Under the pieces are notes generated by a model that did no database searches, was not told the origin of the DNA, and was given only the letters and a program-made list of their open reading frames with translations. Of a stretch of DNA of 64,000 bases, positions 1 through 8,549 are shown one piece after another. This stretch comes from a virus. Within the stretch, counting starts at the first letter, position 1; each line of letters starts with the position of its first letter. Location: the IMG/VR virus record IMGVR_UViG_3300017917_002374, positions 290,960-354,959 of that record; one strand, written 5' to 3'. The translations under genes and the position numbers were made by a program.

Positions 1-3
1 CCT

Positions 4-342
4 GTGACCGAGCAAAAAGATCTCATGATAAATGCTGCTAGAATGCATGCACAGCAGGAGTACGATCGTATCATGGAAGTGGTGCGTGTGTTGCAAAAAC
101 AAGCAGAAGACATTAAAAAACGCTTGGATCTGACCGATCAAGTGCATGCTGCTGCGTATCAAATGCAACTGTATCCTGGGCAAAAATATTGGTTATTTCA
201 TGATTCAAAAAAAGGCGGTACAGGACTAACCATAACTGGGCCCAAGGATTGGAGTACAGGAGTACCCGATCACTATGAATACATAACACAGATACAATGG
301 TTAGGTGATTATACTTGGAGAGAAGTTACAGAAAATGAGTAA
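4..342 (+). CDS. conserved phage protein, DUF2452-like
   Basis: Protein of 112 residues read from a GTG at position 4. The frame is open to the window edge, so the true start may lie upstream. The first half is a charged helix. The second half has the pattern YPGQKYWLF, a glycine-rich turn, then LGDYTWREV, which resembles a small family (DUF2452) common in T4-like cyanophages. The function is unknown. The stop overlaps the ATG of the next gene, so the two are probably co-translated. The family name is from memory and was not searched. Confidence 0.6.
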   Translation: MTEQKDLMINAARMHAQQEYDRIMEVVRVLQKQAEDIKKRLDLTDQVHAAAYQMQLYPGQKYWLFHDSKKGGTGLTITGPKDWSTGVPDHYEYITQIQWLGDYTWREVTENE

Positions 343-958
343 TTGGTATAAACTGAAGCTACCACCAGTGCCAACAAAATCAAATGTGGATTTAAGAAAA
401 TTTAGTGGCACTGGTCTGTGGAACATTTATACTAATCCTTTATCAATTCTAAATGATGAACTGGTTAAAAACTTACAAGAACTAGGCGCAGAACCAGATA
501 TAATAGTAGTATTTGAATCCATAGAACAGCAGCGTACAAATTTTTTTGTACACAAAGATCTGACATGGAAACAAAATAGATGGAAAACTGTACCTTGTGC
601 TATAAATTGGGAGTTACAACCAGTTTCCACAACCGTCAGTTGGTTTGACACAAGCAATTGCAAGGAATATTGGCCAGAAGCGGATTTTTTAAATACCGAA
701 TGGCCTAGAAATTTTTTGAACAGCGTATCATATTCTGATAACATACTGAATTTTGGAATACCTAACGGAAGTGAGTTGATACAGCAGGCAGCAATAGATG
801 AAACAACACCAATTTTATTTAGAACTGATATTGCACATGGTGTTGAATTTAAATCTCGGACACTGGATAGATTTATGTTGAGTTTACGTTTTAAAAACAT
901 TTCAAGTTGGGAACATGCAGTTGAAATTTTTCGTAAAGTTATTGTTGACAGCAATTAA
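335..958 (+). CDS. putative 2OG-Fe(II) oxygenase-like phage protein
   Basis: Protein of 207 residues. The ATG at 335 is chosen because it overlaps the previous stop, whereas the longer reading would start from an unsupported codon inside the neighbour. The middle has VHKD, which could be the HxD iron site of a double-stranded beta-helix oxygenase. Near the C-terminus, AHGVEF followed by RFMLSLRF could supply the distal His and the 2-oxoglutarate-binding Arg. This arrangement is seen in many marine phage oxygenases, but overall similarity is weak, so the enzyme call is an inference. The last codons carry the -35 box of the promoter for the tRNA genes downstream. Confidence 0.5.
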   Translation: MSNWYKLKLPPVPTKSNVDLRKFSGTGLWNIYTNPLSILNDELVKNLQELGAEPDIIVVFESIEQQRTNFFVHKDLTWKQNRWKTVPCAINWELQPVSTTVSWFDTSNCKEYWPEADFLNTEWPRNFLNSVSYSDNILNFGIPNGSELIQQAAIDETTPILFRTDIAHGVEFKSRTLDRFMLSLRFKNISSWEHAVEIFRKVIVDSN

Positions 959-973
959 AAATATAAGTACAAT
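945..973 (+). promoter_or_regulatory. sigma70-type promoter for tRNA-Ser
   Basis: TTGACA at 945-950 and TACAAT at 968-973 are separated by 17 bp. The -10 box ends 10 nt before tRNA-Ser. The -35 lies inside the end of the preceding gene. It probably drives both tRNAs and the heptose genes. Confidence 0.7.
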
Positions 974-983
974 AGAAGAATAC

Positions 984-1076
984 GGAAACGTGGCTGAGTG
1001 GCCGAAGGCAGCGGTTTGCTAAACCGTCGATCAGCTTAAAACTGGTCCGTGGGTTCGAATCCCACCGTTTCCGCCA
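984..1076 (+). tRNA. tRNA-Ser(GCT)
   Basis: The acceptor stem GGAAACG pairs with CGTTTCC, followed by G and an encoded CCA. The anticodon loop TTGCTAA gives anticodon GCT. A long variable arm, typical of serine tRNAs, is present. It reads AGC/AGT codons. Confidence 0.95.
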
Positions 1077-1082
1077 AACAAT

Positions 1083-1156
1083 TCCGGAGTAGTATAATGG
1101 CAGTGCGACGGTCTCCAAAACCGTTAGTGGGGGTTCGATTCCCTCCTCCGGAGCCA
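1083..1156 (+). tRNA. tRNA-Trp(CCA)
   Basis: The acceptor stem TCCGGAG pairs with CTCCGGA, then G and an encoded CCA. The anticodon loop CTCCAAA gives anticodon CCA (Trp). It lies 6 nt after tRNA-Ser and 6 nt before the next coding start. Confidence 0.93.
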
Positions 1157-1162
1157 GATCAA

Positions 1163-1564
1163 ATGAAAAAAATATTTGTAAACGGTACATTTGATATTGT
1201 ACATCGCGGGCATGTTGAAATGCTTAACTATGCTCGTGGCCTAGGCGATTATCTATTGGTTGCAATTGACACAGACACTAGAGTACAGCAGCTCAAAGGC
1301 CCAACTCGTCCTGTTAACATGCTTGTAGATCGCATGTTTCTGTTAAACAATCTCAAGGCAGTGGATCGTGTGGTTAGTTTTGATTCTGACCAAGAGTTAT
1401 CTAGCATAATTAAACAGTATGCACCGGACGTTATGGTCAAGGGCAGCGATTATATAGGACGAGACATCATAGGTGCAGAGCATTGTGCAGCTATTGAATT
1501 TTATCAACTGGTAAATGGATACTCAACAACTCAAAAAATACAAGATATTGTTAATCGGCGATAA
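1163..1564 (+). CDS. hldC: D-glycero-D-manno-heptose 1-phosphate adenylyltransferase (HldE C-domain-like)
   Basis: Protein of 133 residues that matches the stand-alone adenylyltransferase half of HldE/RfaE. The nucleotidyltransferase signature GTFDIVHRGH is at residues 8-17 (HxGH at 14-17). LKGPTRPVN in the middle and VMVKGSDY near the C-terminus are the usual RfaE2 motifs. The family transfers AMP from ATP to heptose 1-phosphate to make ADP-heptose, the donor for LPS heptosyltransferases. ATG at 1163 is chosen because it follows the tRNA-Trp CCA end and gives the canonical MKKIFVNG start. It overlaps the kinase gene downstream by 50 bases, so in bacterial HldE terms the two domains occur as separate genes in reversed order. 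Confidence 0.85.
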   Translation: MKKIFVNGTFDIVHRGHVEMLNYARGLGDYLLVAIDTDTRVQQLKGPTRPVNMLVDRMFLLNNLKAVDRVVSFDSDQELSSIIKQYAPDVMVKGSDYIGRDIIGAEHCAAIEFYQLVNGYSTTQKIQDIVNRR

Positions 1565-2285
1565 TGGTGTTGATCAGTACCAATATGGTACTGTGAATCG
1601 TATCAGTCCCGAAGCGCCTGTGCCTGTGCTAGATCTTAGCCACACAGTAACCAAGCCGGGCATGGCTGCAAATGTTAGAGAAAATCTCCTAGCTCTGGGT
1701 TGTGATGTAATCTTTGAACATGGTCTTAAAACCTGTATCAAAACTCGTGTGATTGATCTGCGCAGCAAACAACAGTTGATACGCATAGATCAAGATCAAG
1801 AATCCAAACCAGTAAAAATAAATCATGCAACTCTGGACCGTTATGACGCCATTGTGATCAGCGACTATGCCAAAGGATCAGTTGATTATGCTACAGTGCA
1901 GAACATACGCTATCATTACACAGGCCCTATTTTTGTGGATACCAAGAAAACAGACATGGCCAAGTTCAGCGGTTGTATAATCAAGATCAATCAGTTAGAA
2001 TACGATAGACTGGTTACTCGGCCGGACTCGCTTACAGACATGATCGTCACGCAAGGCGATCGTGGTGCAGAATGGAATGGCCGTCTAATACCAGCAGTGC
2101 CGGTGGAAGTGGCAGATGTGTGCGGTGCAGGAGATACATTTTTAGCAGCTCTTGCATATGGATATCTTGAACACAAGGACATGGAGCTAGCCATCAAATT
2201 TGCCTTGCGGTCCAGTTCTGTAACTGTACAGCATGTGGGAGTGTATGCACCCACACTAGAAGAAATTAATCAGGAGAAATCATGA
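1515..2285 (+). CDS. hldA: heptose 7-phosphate kinase-like, PfkB family (HldE N-domain-like)
   Basis: Protein of 256 residues of the PfkB sugar-kinase superfamily. The N-terminal GDNGVDQYQYG followed by RISPEAPVPVL is characteristic of the kinase half of HldE/RfaE1. The catalytic anion-hole motif GAGDTF is at about residues 203-208. The family phosphorylates heptose 7-phosphate at C1. It is shorter than the roughly 320-residue bacterial domain, with the loss spread through the middle. No phage isomerase, phosphatase or epimerase of the pathway is visible in the window, so host enzymes would be needed. It starts inside the adenylyltransferase gene (overlap 1515-1564), which suggests coupled translation. 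Confidence 0.82.
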   Translation: MDTQQLKKYKILLIGDNGVDQYQYGTVNRISPEAPVPVLDLSHTVTKPGMAANVRENLLALGCDVIFEHGLKTCIKTRVIDLRSKQQLIRIDQDQESKPVKINHATLDRYDAIVISDYAKGSVDYATVQNIRYHYTGPIFVDTKKTDMAKFSGCIIKINQLEYDRLVTRPDSLTDMIVTQGDRGAEWNGRLIPAVPVEVADVCGAGDTFLAALAYGYLEHKDMELAIKFALRSSSVTVQHVGVYAPTLEEINQEKS

Positions 2286-2443
2286 GTGTGAAAAAAGACA
2301 GTAAGCGTGATCCGATGAAACACAAGAGTGGCAAACCACGTTTAGGCCCACTGAATCTAGAGCAGTTAAACAAACTGATGGAAACAGCCCGTCCTAAAGA
2401 ACGTGCTAAAATTCAGAATCGTATCCGGGCAATTTCACAATGA
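2282..2443 (+). CDS. small basic conserved phage protein
   Basis: Protein of 53 residues, rich in Lys and Arg, starting at an ATG that overlaps the stop of the kinase gene (ATGA) behind an AGGAG ribosome site. It contains KPRLGPLNLEQLNKLMETA and ends in a basic amphipathic helix. Similar short proteins occur in T4-like marine phages but have no known role. Its stop overlaps the start of the next gene. Confidence rests on spacing, the ribosome site and codon use. Confidence 0.7.
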   Translation: MSVKKDSKRDPMKHKSGKPRLGPLNLEQLNKLMETARPKERAKIQNRIRAISQ

Positions 2444-2802
2444 CCAGACTATCAGGCAGAGTAGAGAAAGGCTGGGGCTCTGAAGAAATTTGGGCCACTA
2501 ACGACAAATACTGTGGCAAGCTCATGCACTTTAATCAAGGTGCAAAATTCAGCATGCACTTTCATGCTGTGAAAGAAGAAACTTGGTATGTGCTAAGTGG
2601 AAAGTTTGTTGTTCGCTGGATTACCACACAAGATGCTTCTGTAAAAGAAAGAGAACTAGATGCTGGTGACACCTGGCATAATCAACCATTAGTACCACAT
2701 CAGCTGATTTGCATAGAAGCAGGCACAATCATAGAAGTCAGCACTCCGGACAGTGTGGAAGACAACTACAGAGTATTACCAGGCGACAGTCAGATCAGCT
2801 AG
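2440..2802 (+). CDS. cupin protein, mannose-6-phosphate isomerase/nucleotide-sugar type
   Basis: Protein of 120 residues forming one cupin barrel. KGWGSEEIW at the N-terminus and SMHFHAVKEETWYVLSG (metal ligands His, His, Glu) match the cupin seen at the end of GDP-mannose pyrophosphorylases and in stand-alone sugar-phosphate isomerases. PHQLICIEAGT is the second cupin motif. Together with the heptose genes upstream this suggests nucleotide-sugar metabolism, but the substrate cannot be told. The gene ends in TAG and overlaps the convergent methyltransferase by 8 bases. Confidence 0.75.
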   Translation: MTRLSGRVEKGWGSEEIWATNDKYCGKLMHFNQGAKFSMHFHAVKEETWYVLSGKFVVRWITTQDASVKERELDAGDTWHNQPLVPHQLICIEAGTIIEVSTPDSVEDNYRVLPGDSQIS

Positions 2803-3457
2803 CACTATAACGAACATTGCGGTCATCAAGATAACGTTTTTTTACTTGCTCGTATTCTGGATTTGACGGCAACAGTTCGTTTTCATAAAAAACGTCCTTG
2901 GCCCAGTGCGATTTGATATACTCAATTGTATCGGGATTCTGACATAGAACACCCAACCCGCCAGAATGCAGAAATCTAATTTTTGGTTGAGGTATGCTAA
3001 AAAACACCTGTTCAACTTCAGGAAAGCTCGTAACATCGTGCATGAGTAGCACGGTGTTTTCGTGAAAAAATCTACTCCAATTCACAATATCGTGTGTGAC
3101 TGCTTGTGCTGTGTGTAATCCGTCTAGATGCAAAAGATCAATCGGAGAAAACCATAAGGCACATGCAGCGTCAAAGGTGTTTTTCACTAGTTGTACATTA
3201 TCAAACTTATGCTTGATTTTAAAATCAAGTACTCTTTGATATAAGCCTTGATCACGTGCGCCTGCATGAATATCACCTTCAAAAGTATCAATTCCAAACA
3301 CTTGCCCAGGATTGTTTTCGGCTAGACAGAAACAACTGTACCCATTGTCTACTCCTAGTTCAACAGTGATTTTTGGCTGTAAATATTGCACAAGCCATTG
3401 TGCAAATCCGCGGTGCCCTTTCCAGGCGCTGTCTAATTCATCTATGTTGTGGTTCAT
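2795..3457 (-). CDS. class I SAM-dependent methyltransferase (Methyltransf_24-like)
   Basis: Protein of 220 residues on the minus strand. VELGVDNGYS (about residue 32) is the SAM-binding glycine motif I, FGIDTFEGD is motif II with the acidic ribose ligand, and LLHLDGLHTAQAVTHDI is the acid-rich motif typical of sugar and small-molecule methyltransferases of this family. It is a single minus-strand gene between plus-strand blocks. A TATAAATA box lies almost immediately upstream of its ATG, so a late transcript would have hardly any leader. The substrate is unknown. A glycan target would suit the neighbours. Confidence 0.75.
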   Translation of the reverse strand: MNHNIDELDSAWKGHRGFAQWLVQYLQPKITVELGVDNGYSCFCLAENNPGQVFGIDTFEGDIHAGARDQGLYQRVLDFKIKHKFDNVQLVKNTFDAACALWFSPIDLLHLDGLHTAQAVTHDIVNWSRFFHENTVLLMHDVTSFPEVEQVFFSIPQPKIRFLHSGGLGVLCQNPDTIEYIKSHWAKDVFYENELLPSNPEYEQVKKRYLDDRNVRYSAS

Positions 3458-3461
3458 GATC

Positions 3462-3469
3462 TATTTATA
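3462..3469 (-). promoter_or_regulatory. late-type promoter box, minus strand
   Basis: Perfect TATAAATA on the minus strand, the T4 gp55-dependent late consensus. It sits only 4 nt upstream of the methyltransferase ATG, so the transcript would be leaderless or nearly so. Confidence 0.5.
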
Positions 3470-3504
3470 AGCTGTTTTTGGGACAAGATGAATACTATGT
3501 TTTC

Positions 3505-3512
3505 CATAAATA
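3505..3512 (+). promoter_or_regulatory. late-type promoter box for the fibre block
   Basis: CATAAATA, one mismatch from the T4 late consensus, 24 nt upstream of the first structural ATG at 3537. Similar (A/C/G/T)TAAATA boxes precede most virion-type genes in this window at 15-40 nt. Confidence 0.55.
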
Positions 3513-3536
3513 TAGAATAATACGGACAGCAGATCT

Positions 3537-4034
3537 ATGCAAACAATTGAAGTTTTTTGGTATAAAAATATTCTGGAAGTGCAGATTATAGATCCTGCTA
3601 TTTTTACCACAAGGAACAGGATCGTGTACAGTAGAACCATCAAAGTCTATCAGGGTATAGACAATCCCATACATGTTGTGACTAAAAATCAAGATCAAAA
3701 GCAGGTGGATTTAACTGGATATGATTTACAAGTGGACATACAGGATCCAGAAAATGAAATAACTGTGGAAACTTTCACAGTGAATTTTGTGGTACAAAAC
3801 AAAGGGCTAGGCACTTTTACTATACCTGCAGGCATAGTTAACGGACTAGATCAAAGACACTATGAACTGACAGTTAAGCTGATCAACATTAGCTCAGCAG
3901 ATGAAACTCCATTGTATATAGACGATAACTACGGACTTAGAGTACCACTACAAGTGCTCAGCGGATTTTATTCAAATACTCCGGTTGGCTCCACCAACAT
4001 TGAAGGTGTTATTGATGCAGGATTGCTAGGATGA
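3537..4034 (+). CDS. virion structural protein, baseplate/fibre-attachment type (hypothetical)
   Basis: Protein of 165 residues, mainly beta strand. From about residue 40 it has a DNPIHVVTKNQDQKQVDLTGYDLQVDIQDP-like segment (positions 40-70, key residues D, N, P, V, D, L, T, G, Y) that resembles the immunoglobulin-like N-terminal domain of baseplate BppU proteins. It precedes, and overlaps by 4 bases, the first long fibre gene. A role in attaching the fibre to the baseplate is inferred from position and domain character only. Confidence 0.6.
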   Translation: MQTIEVFWYKNILEVQIIDPAIFTTRNRIVYSRTIKVYQGIDNPIHVVTKNQDQKQVDLTGYDLQVDIQDPENEITVETFTVNFVVQNKGLGTFTIPAGIVNGLDQRHYELTVKLINISSADETPLYIDDNYGLRVPLQVLSGFYSNTPVGSTNIEGVIDAGLLG

Positions 4035-7000
4035 CCACAGCTAATATAAAAATAACCAAGGTATTGTTGGGCAGAGGTAACACAGCAATCAGTGCCAACT
4101 ATACTGGAGTAATGGGCGAAGTGACCATGGACACTACGCTTAAAACTCTGCGAGTGCATGATGGTGTGATTGTGGGCGGAACCAGACTGGCCACCTATGC
4201 TGAATTGTCTAATGTGGCTCTTGGCAATGTTGATCTTTCAGGGTATGCCACTACATCGCAGATCACAGCAGCCAATGCTGCAATCTCAGCACTACAAAGC
4301 AATGCCGCTGCACAAGCAGTCACACTGAACACACTGTTGGGTAATGCAGTTAGTCAACAGACTACCTTGATTGATCTCATTGCCAACGCCACAACACAAG
4401 CACAACAACTGGCAAACACTGGTAGCACCTATAGCAATGCAAATGTAAAAAGTTATCTTGCAGCGTTTGATGGCAATATCTTGCCCTCGGCCAATGTCGT
4501 ATACAGTTTAGGTAGTGCAACACAGCAATGGAAAGATCTATGGGTCAGTAATGCCACAATATATTTAAACTCAGTACCATTAGGACTGGACGCCACAGGC
4601 AATTTGACCTTTGATGGCAATCCATTGGTCAGTTATATCAATGGCAATTTGAGCGTTGGCGGCAACAATGTAAACATCAACGGTATAAGTGCTGGTCAAG
4701 TGGTTGCCGGCAATTTGATTCTGACACTTACAGATACCACAACAATTGATGTTGGCACTGTGGTTGGACCCGCAGGTGCTACTGGAGCACCTGGTGCAGC
4801 CGGTGCCACTGGACCACAAGGACCACAAGGCAATGCCGGTGCCACTGGACCACAAGGCATACAGGGCAACACAGGTGCCGCTGGACCAACTGGACCACAA
4901 GGTATACAGGGCAACACAGGACCTACTGGGCCTCAAGGCATACAGGGCAACACAGGCGCACAAGGACCACAAGGCATACAAGGTCCGGCTGGTGCCACGG
5001 GCGCACAGGGTATCAGTGTTACACTGGTTGGCAATGTGGCTACCAGTGGCAACCTACCGCTAACAGGTAATGCAGGCGAAGCATACATTGTTACTAGCAG
5101 TGGTAATCTATTTTTCTGGAACAGCAATTTAAGTGTTTGGGCAGATATTGGTCCTATCGTAGGGCCACAAGGCGAAGCTGGTCCACAAGGACCCACTGGT
5201 GCCACAGGGCCACAAGGTGAAACTGGACCTGCAGGGCCAACTGGCCCACAGGGCATACAGGGCAATGTTGGGCCACAAGGCCCACAGGGTATTCAAGGCA
5301 ATACCGGACCCACTGGTGCCACAGGACCGCAAGGCGCACAAGGACCTGCAGGCAATACCATTGTGGGATGGAGTGTGGATGTAAACAACCACCTGGTTCC
5401 TAACACAGACAACCTACAAGACCTAGGCACACCTACCAGCAGAGTTAGACACATTTATGTAGGCCCAGGCTCTATCACAGTGGGCAGTTCAGTGATCACG
5501 GAATCGGCCACAGGCAAACTGGTGTTGCCTGGGGTGACCAGAGGCGTAAGCTACACCATTGATGAAGTGGAAGAAAAAGGCGATCAGAATCATGTGTTCA
5601 ACGCACCGCCTGTGATTGTTGATGGCGGGCACTTTGCTGTGCTACAGGGAGTGATTGCACCACCTGGCGGATACCAGGCACCTGAATACAGTGTGGATCA
5701 ACTGAATGATGACGGTGAGATTGATGGTATTACCATAGACAGTGCTGGTGCTGGTATTGACCAAGCTGTGGCTGCCAAGATGCGTGAATTCATGCGAGCC
5801 TATGTGGGCAATGATCCGGATCCTATCACAAACTTTAATGCTTCGGACTGGATACAGATTCCGTTCACAGTGAGTACAGAAGCTGCGGATGTCGAGTACG
5901 AAAACGCAGGTGCAGACCTAGGTGACTTCTCCATAGATGGCAGTGTACTGGAAGCAGACGAAGCCACAATCAGAACCAACGATGGCGACCTGACACTGGA
6001 ATCAGACAGTGATGTGTTTGTAAAATCTTCTGGTGGCACTCACATGTGGGAATTTAGCACCAATGGCCGGCTGTATCTTCCTGCCACTGGCACAATAGAA
6101 TTTCCAGACGGGTCCATACAAATCACTGCCAACGCAGGCGGGGGTGGTGGCGGCAACATAGCCGGGCTTACCAGCTCTGTGGGCAATCAAGAAGCATCTC
6201 ACGGATCAACTGTTTACAGCTTGACTCTTAACAGTGGCAACGATGACAATGCTATAATCCAGCTATATAAAGGCACCGGAAACGACAATCCAGCCATATC
6301 AATTGGACAGGAAATTGGCGGGTTCCACCAGGCCAATGTTGTGGCAATTGGTAACTACGATGTTGGGTACAACTCTCTACCAGGAGGCGTGTACATTGGC
6401 TATGGAGCAGGCTACAACAATGTAGAAAGCCCGCAAGGTTTACATGCCATTGCTATTGGATCCAAGGCAGCTTATACCTTTGCCACAAACAACAGTATCA
6501 CACTCAATGCAACTGGTAACGATTTAACCCCAGATGAATCAGGTTTGTTTATCAAACCAATTCGCGAAGAACAGTATGATGATGCTATCTTATATTATAA
6601 TGTACAGAGCGGAGAAGTAACCTATGCAGCTAATCCTGGCAGCGGAGCCTCAATAGGTAGCACTGCACCAACCGCAATAAATGGTCGTTTGTGGTACAAC
6701 ACTGAAGATGGCCGTACCTATGTGTATGCCTTGGACACCTGGATTGATGCCAATCCCCCAGTGGTTCCGGGCAACATGGTTGGCTATGGTCAGGATGGTA
6801 ACATCACACTCAACGAAGATGCCAGAATCAACTATGCCAATGGTGCAAGCATAATAAACAGCGTTTACGGTGATGAACAAGTAGCAGAATTCTTGAGTGC
6901 GTACACTGGTAACATTGGTAAAATAGGTTCTGATCCGCTGGCTATCACAGCCGCTAACATTAGATTGACCAGCGACAATGAAACCTGGGCCTTTAGCTCA

Positions 7001-8308
7001 ACAGGCAATATCGTATTCCCTGACGGAACCCAACAGGCCACTGCCTACACAGGCGGAGATGGCGGCAGCAGCTATGGCAATGTAGAACTAGCAGCCTTTA
7101 TGAGCGACTATCAAGGTAATATCTATATCAACAGCGAAGGCAGTGGCTTGATTATAGATGCCGCAGGTGATCGTCGTGTAGGCTTTATGAAATACTTTGG
7201 CATTGAAGCCGGCTTTGTTCATGCCAATGGCCCAACAAAATCCATTCCATTCCGTATTGGGCGAGTGGCTGCGGATGATATCACACAGGCAAACAGTTCA
7301 GTATTCACAACAGAAATCTTTATCAGCAATGTTGGCAAGATTGGTATTCACAATACCACCCCTGCATACGATTTAGATCTAACTGGAAACGCTAGAGTAA
7401 GTGGTAGCCTCCTAATAGGCACCAACTCAACAATCAGCAACGATGGTGAGTTCAGACTCTGGGCAACAGACACAGACATCACGGTGTATCGCAATGGTCA
7501 AGATGGCTACGGCGTCAAAGCCGGAAACATTGAAACCTATACTGACAATGTTCTAAGAACCGTAACCAATAGCCAGGGCTTTGAACTCAAGACTGGTAAC
7601 ATAACTATCCCCAACGACAAAGGAGTGGTGTTTGCTAACGGTGTGAACATACTCAGCACCATTGTTGGAATAACCAGCATCAACACATCAGTTACAACCA
7701 GCTCCATCAACGATGAAAGTGGAGATTTCAGCTATGGCTCATTGTCATACGACTACGCGGTAAACGGTGTCACATCTGGTGGGTTCACCATAGACTACTC
7801 TGCTCCGCTGGTACATGGCAATGTGGATGTGAATGTTGGCAATGTGATTGCCACCAATATCAGTGTCAGTGGCAACCTAACTGTTGATAACACATTGGTA
7901 AACAGAGTGTATTTGCTTGAAGCCTATGCCAGTGTGACCTACACCTTGCCAGGTAGTTTCACTGAAGATGTGTGTAGATACAGCGTTGTGAGTAATGCCG
8001 TCAATGTACCAAGTGCGTGGTTCAACACCTCAACTTATACATTCACACCTCTAAAGGCTGGCTACTGGGAAATTACCGCCGCTTATGATGTTTATAGAAA
8101 TGCTGAAGCAAGTATGGTGATTAAGAAAAATACCACGATTGTGGCTTCAGCTGGCAGTTTCAATGCAGTGGCCCAACAGGTAACAAAAATCATCTATCTA
8201 AATGGTTCAACTGATTATGTACAAATTTACAATTTTGGTGGGGCCGCACTAGAAAGATCACAATATGATGGCAGGTCTTGGTTCCAGGCACGATGGGTAG
8301 GCGCATGA
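4031..8308 (+). CDS. long tail fibre with collagen-like and C1q-like domains
   Basis: Protein of 1425 residues. Residues 1-60 resemble the N-terminal domain of phage tropism determinants ([17 protein letters not shown]). Residues 60-140 are Ala/Asn-rich. Collagen-like Gly-X-Y runs occupy residues 246-327 and 378-441, interrupted by a 50-residue linker. A long beta-rich shaft follows with repeated phrases such as IEFPDGSIQ and IVFPDGTQQ, which look like repeated fibre modules. The last 130 residues (from [14 protein letters not shown] to FQARWVGA) look like a C1q/TNF-type jelly roll with the typical [13 protein letters not shown] phrase. It is probably trimeric and binds receptor through the tip. 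Unbroken over 4.3 kb. Confidence 0.85.
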   Translation: MTTANIKITKVLLGRGNTAISANYTGVMGEVTMDTTLKTLRVHDGVIVGGTRLATYAELSNVALGNVDLSGYATTSQITAANAAISALQSNAAAQAVTLNTLLGNAVSQQTTLIDLIANATTQAQQLANTGSTYSNANVKSYLAAFDGNILPSANVVYSLGSATQQWKDLWVSNATIYLNSVPLGLDATGNLTFDGNPLVSYINGNLSVGGNNVNINGISAGQVVAGNLILTLTDTTTIDVGTVVGPAGATGAPGAAGATGPQGPQGNAGATGPQGIQGNTGAAGPTGPQGIQGNTGPTGPQGIQGNTGAQGPQGIQGPAGATGAQGISVTLVGNVATSGNLPLTGNAGEAYIVTSSGNLFFWNSNLSVWADIGPIVGPQGEAGPQGPTGATGPQGETGPAGPTGPQGIQGNVGPQGPQGIQGNTGPTGATGPQGAQGPAGNTIVGWSVDVNNHLVPNTDNLQDLGTPTSRVRHIYVGPGSITVGSSVITESATGKLVLPGVTRGVSYTIDEVEEKGDQNHVFNAPPVIVDGGHFAVLQGVIAPPGGYQAPEYSVDQLNDDGEIDGITIDSAGAGIDQAVAAKMREFMRAYVGNDPDPITNFNASDWIQIPFTVSTEAADVEYENAGADLGDFSIDGSVLEADEATIRTNDGDLTLESDSDVFVKSSGGTHMWEFSTNGRLYLPATGTIEFPDGSIQITANAGGGGGGNIAGLTSSVGNQEASHGSTVYSLTLNSGNDDNAIIQLYKGTGNDNPAISIGQEIGGFHQANVVAIGNYDVGYNSLPGGVYIGYGAGYNNVESPQGLHAIAIGSKAAYTFATNNSITLNATGNDLTPDESGLFIKPIREEQYDDAILYYNVQSGEVTYAANPGSGASIGSTAPTAINGRLWYNTEDGRTYVYALDTWIDANPPVVPGNMVGYGQDGNITLNEDARINYANGASIINSVYGDEQVAEFLSAYTGNIGKIGSDPLAITAANIRLTSDNETWAFSSTGNIVFPDGTQQATAYTGGDGGSSYGNVELAAFMSDYQGNIYINSEGSGLIIDAAGDRRVGFMKYFGIEAGFVHANGPTKSIPFRIGRVAADDITQANSSVFTTEIFISNVGKIGIHNTTPAYDLDLTGNARVSGSLLIGTNSTISNDGEFRLWATDTDITVYRNGQDGYGVKAGNIETYTDNVLRTVTNSQGFELKTGNITIPNDKGVVFANGVNILSTIVGITSINTSVTTSSINDESGDFSYGSLSYDYAVNGVTSGGFTIDYSAPLVHGNVDVNVGNVIATNISVSGNLTVDNTLVNRVYLLEAYASVTYTLPGSFTEDVCRYSVVSNAVNVPSAWFNTSTYTFTPLKAGYWEITAAYDVYRNAEASMVIKKNTTIVASAGSFNAVAQQVTKIIYLNGSTDYVQIYNFGGAALERSQYDGRSWFQARWVGA
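4766..5353 (+). repeat. collagen-like Gly-X-Y repeat coding region
   Basis: Two blocks of Gly-X-Y triplets (4766-5011 and 5162-5353). Phrases such as [10 protein letters not shown] recur with near-identical DNA, so slippage or recombination could change the length. In-frame throughout. Confidence 0.9.
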
Positions 8309-8313
8309 TCACG

Positions 8314-8320
8314 GTAAATA
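8314..8320 (+). promoter_or_regulatory. late-type promoter box
   Basis: GTAAATA, 19 nt before the ATG at 8340. A weak match, supported by the recurring position of this box before virion genes. Confidence 0.35.
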
Positions 8321-8339
8321 TGAAAATAGGATACAACAA

Positions 8340-8540
8340 ATGATATATTTTCCAACAGCACCCACACTAGGACAACGATATGTAGGCATTAACGGCGTTA
8401 CATATACCTGGATGGGCACACATTGGAATGGTGCTCTGGCACTACAACAAGGCACAGCAGAACACTATGTGGACGGCGGTGACGCTGATTTTGAATACGA
8501 TCCACTGCGTGACGGATTATTAGATGGCGGAACAGCCTAA
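8340..8540 (+). CDS. small virion-associated protein
   Basis: Protein of 66 residues with FPTAPTLGQRYVGINGVTYTWMGTHWNG, a short beta motif ending in W-G that is also seen as a module inside phage tail-fibre proteins. The tail is acidic. It sits between two fibre genes, 9 nt before the next start. Probably a fibre accessory or capping protein. No enzymatic motif. Confidence 0.6.
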   Translation: MIYFPTAPTLGQRYVGINGVTYTWMGTHWNGALALQQGTAEHYVDGGDADFEYDPLRDGLLDGGTA

Positions 8541-8549
8541 GGAAAAACC

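Noticed and set aside
4766-5353. Regular DNA repeats that could suggest a CRISPR array
   Set aside because: The period follows codons of a Gly-X-Y protein, there are no unique spacers, and the frame is kept throughout.
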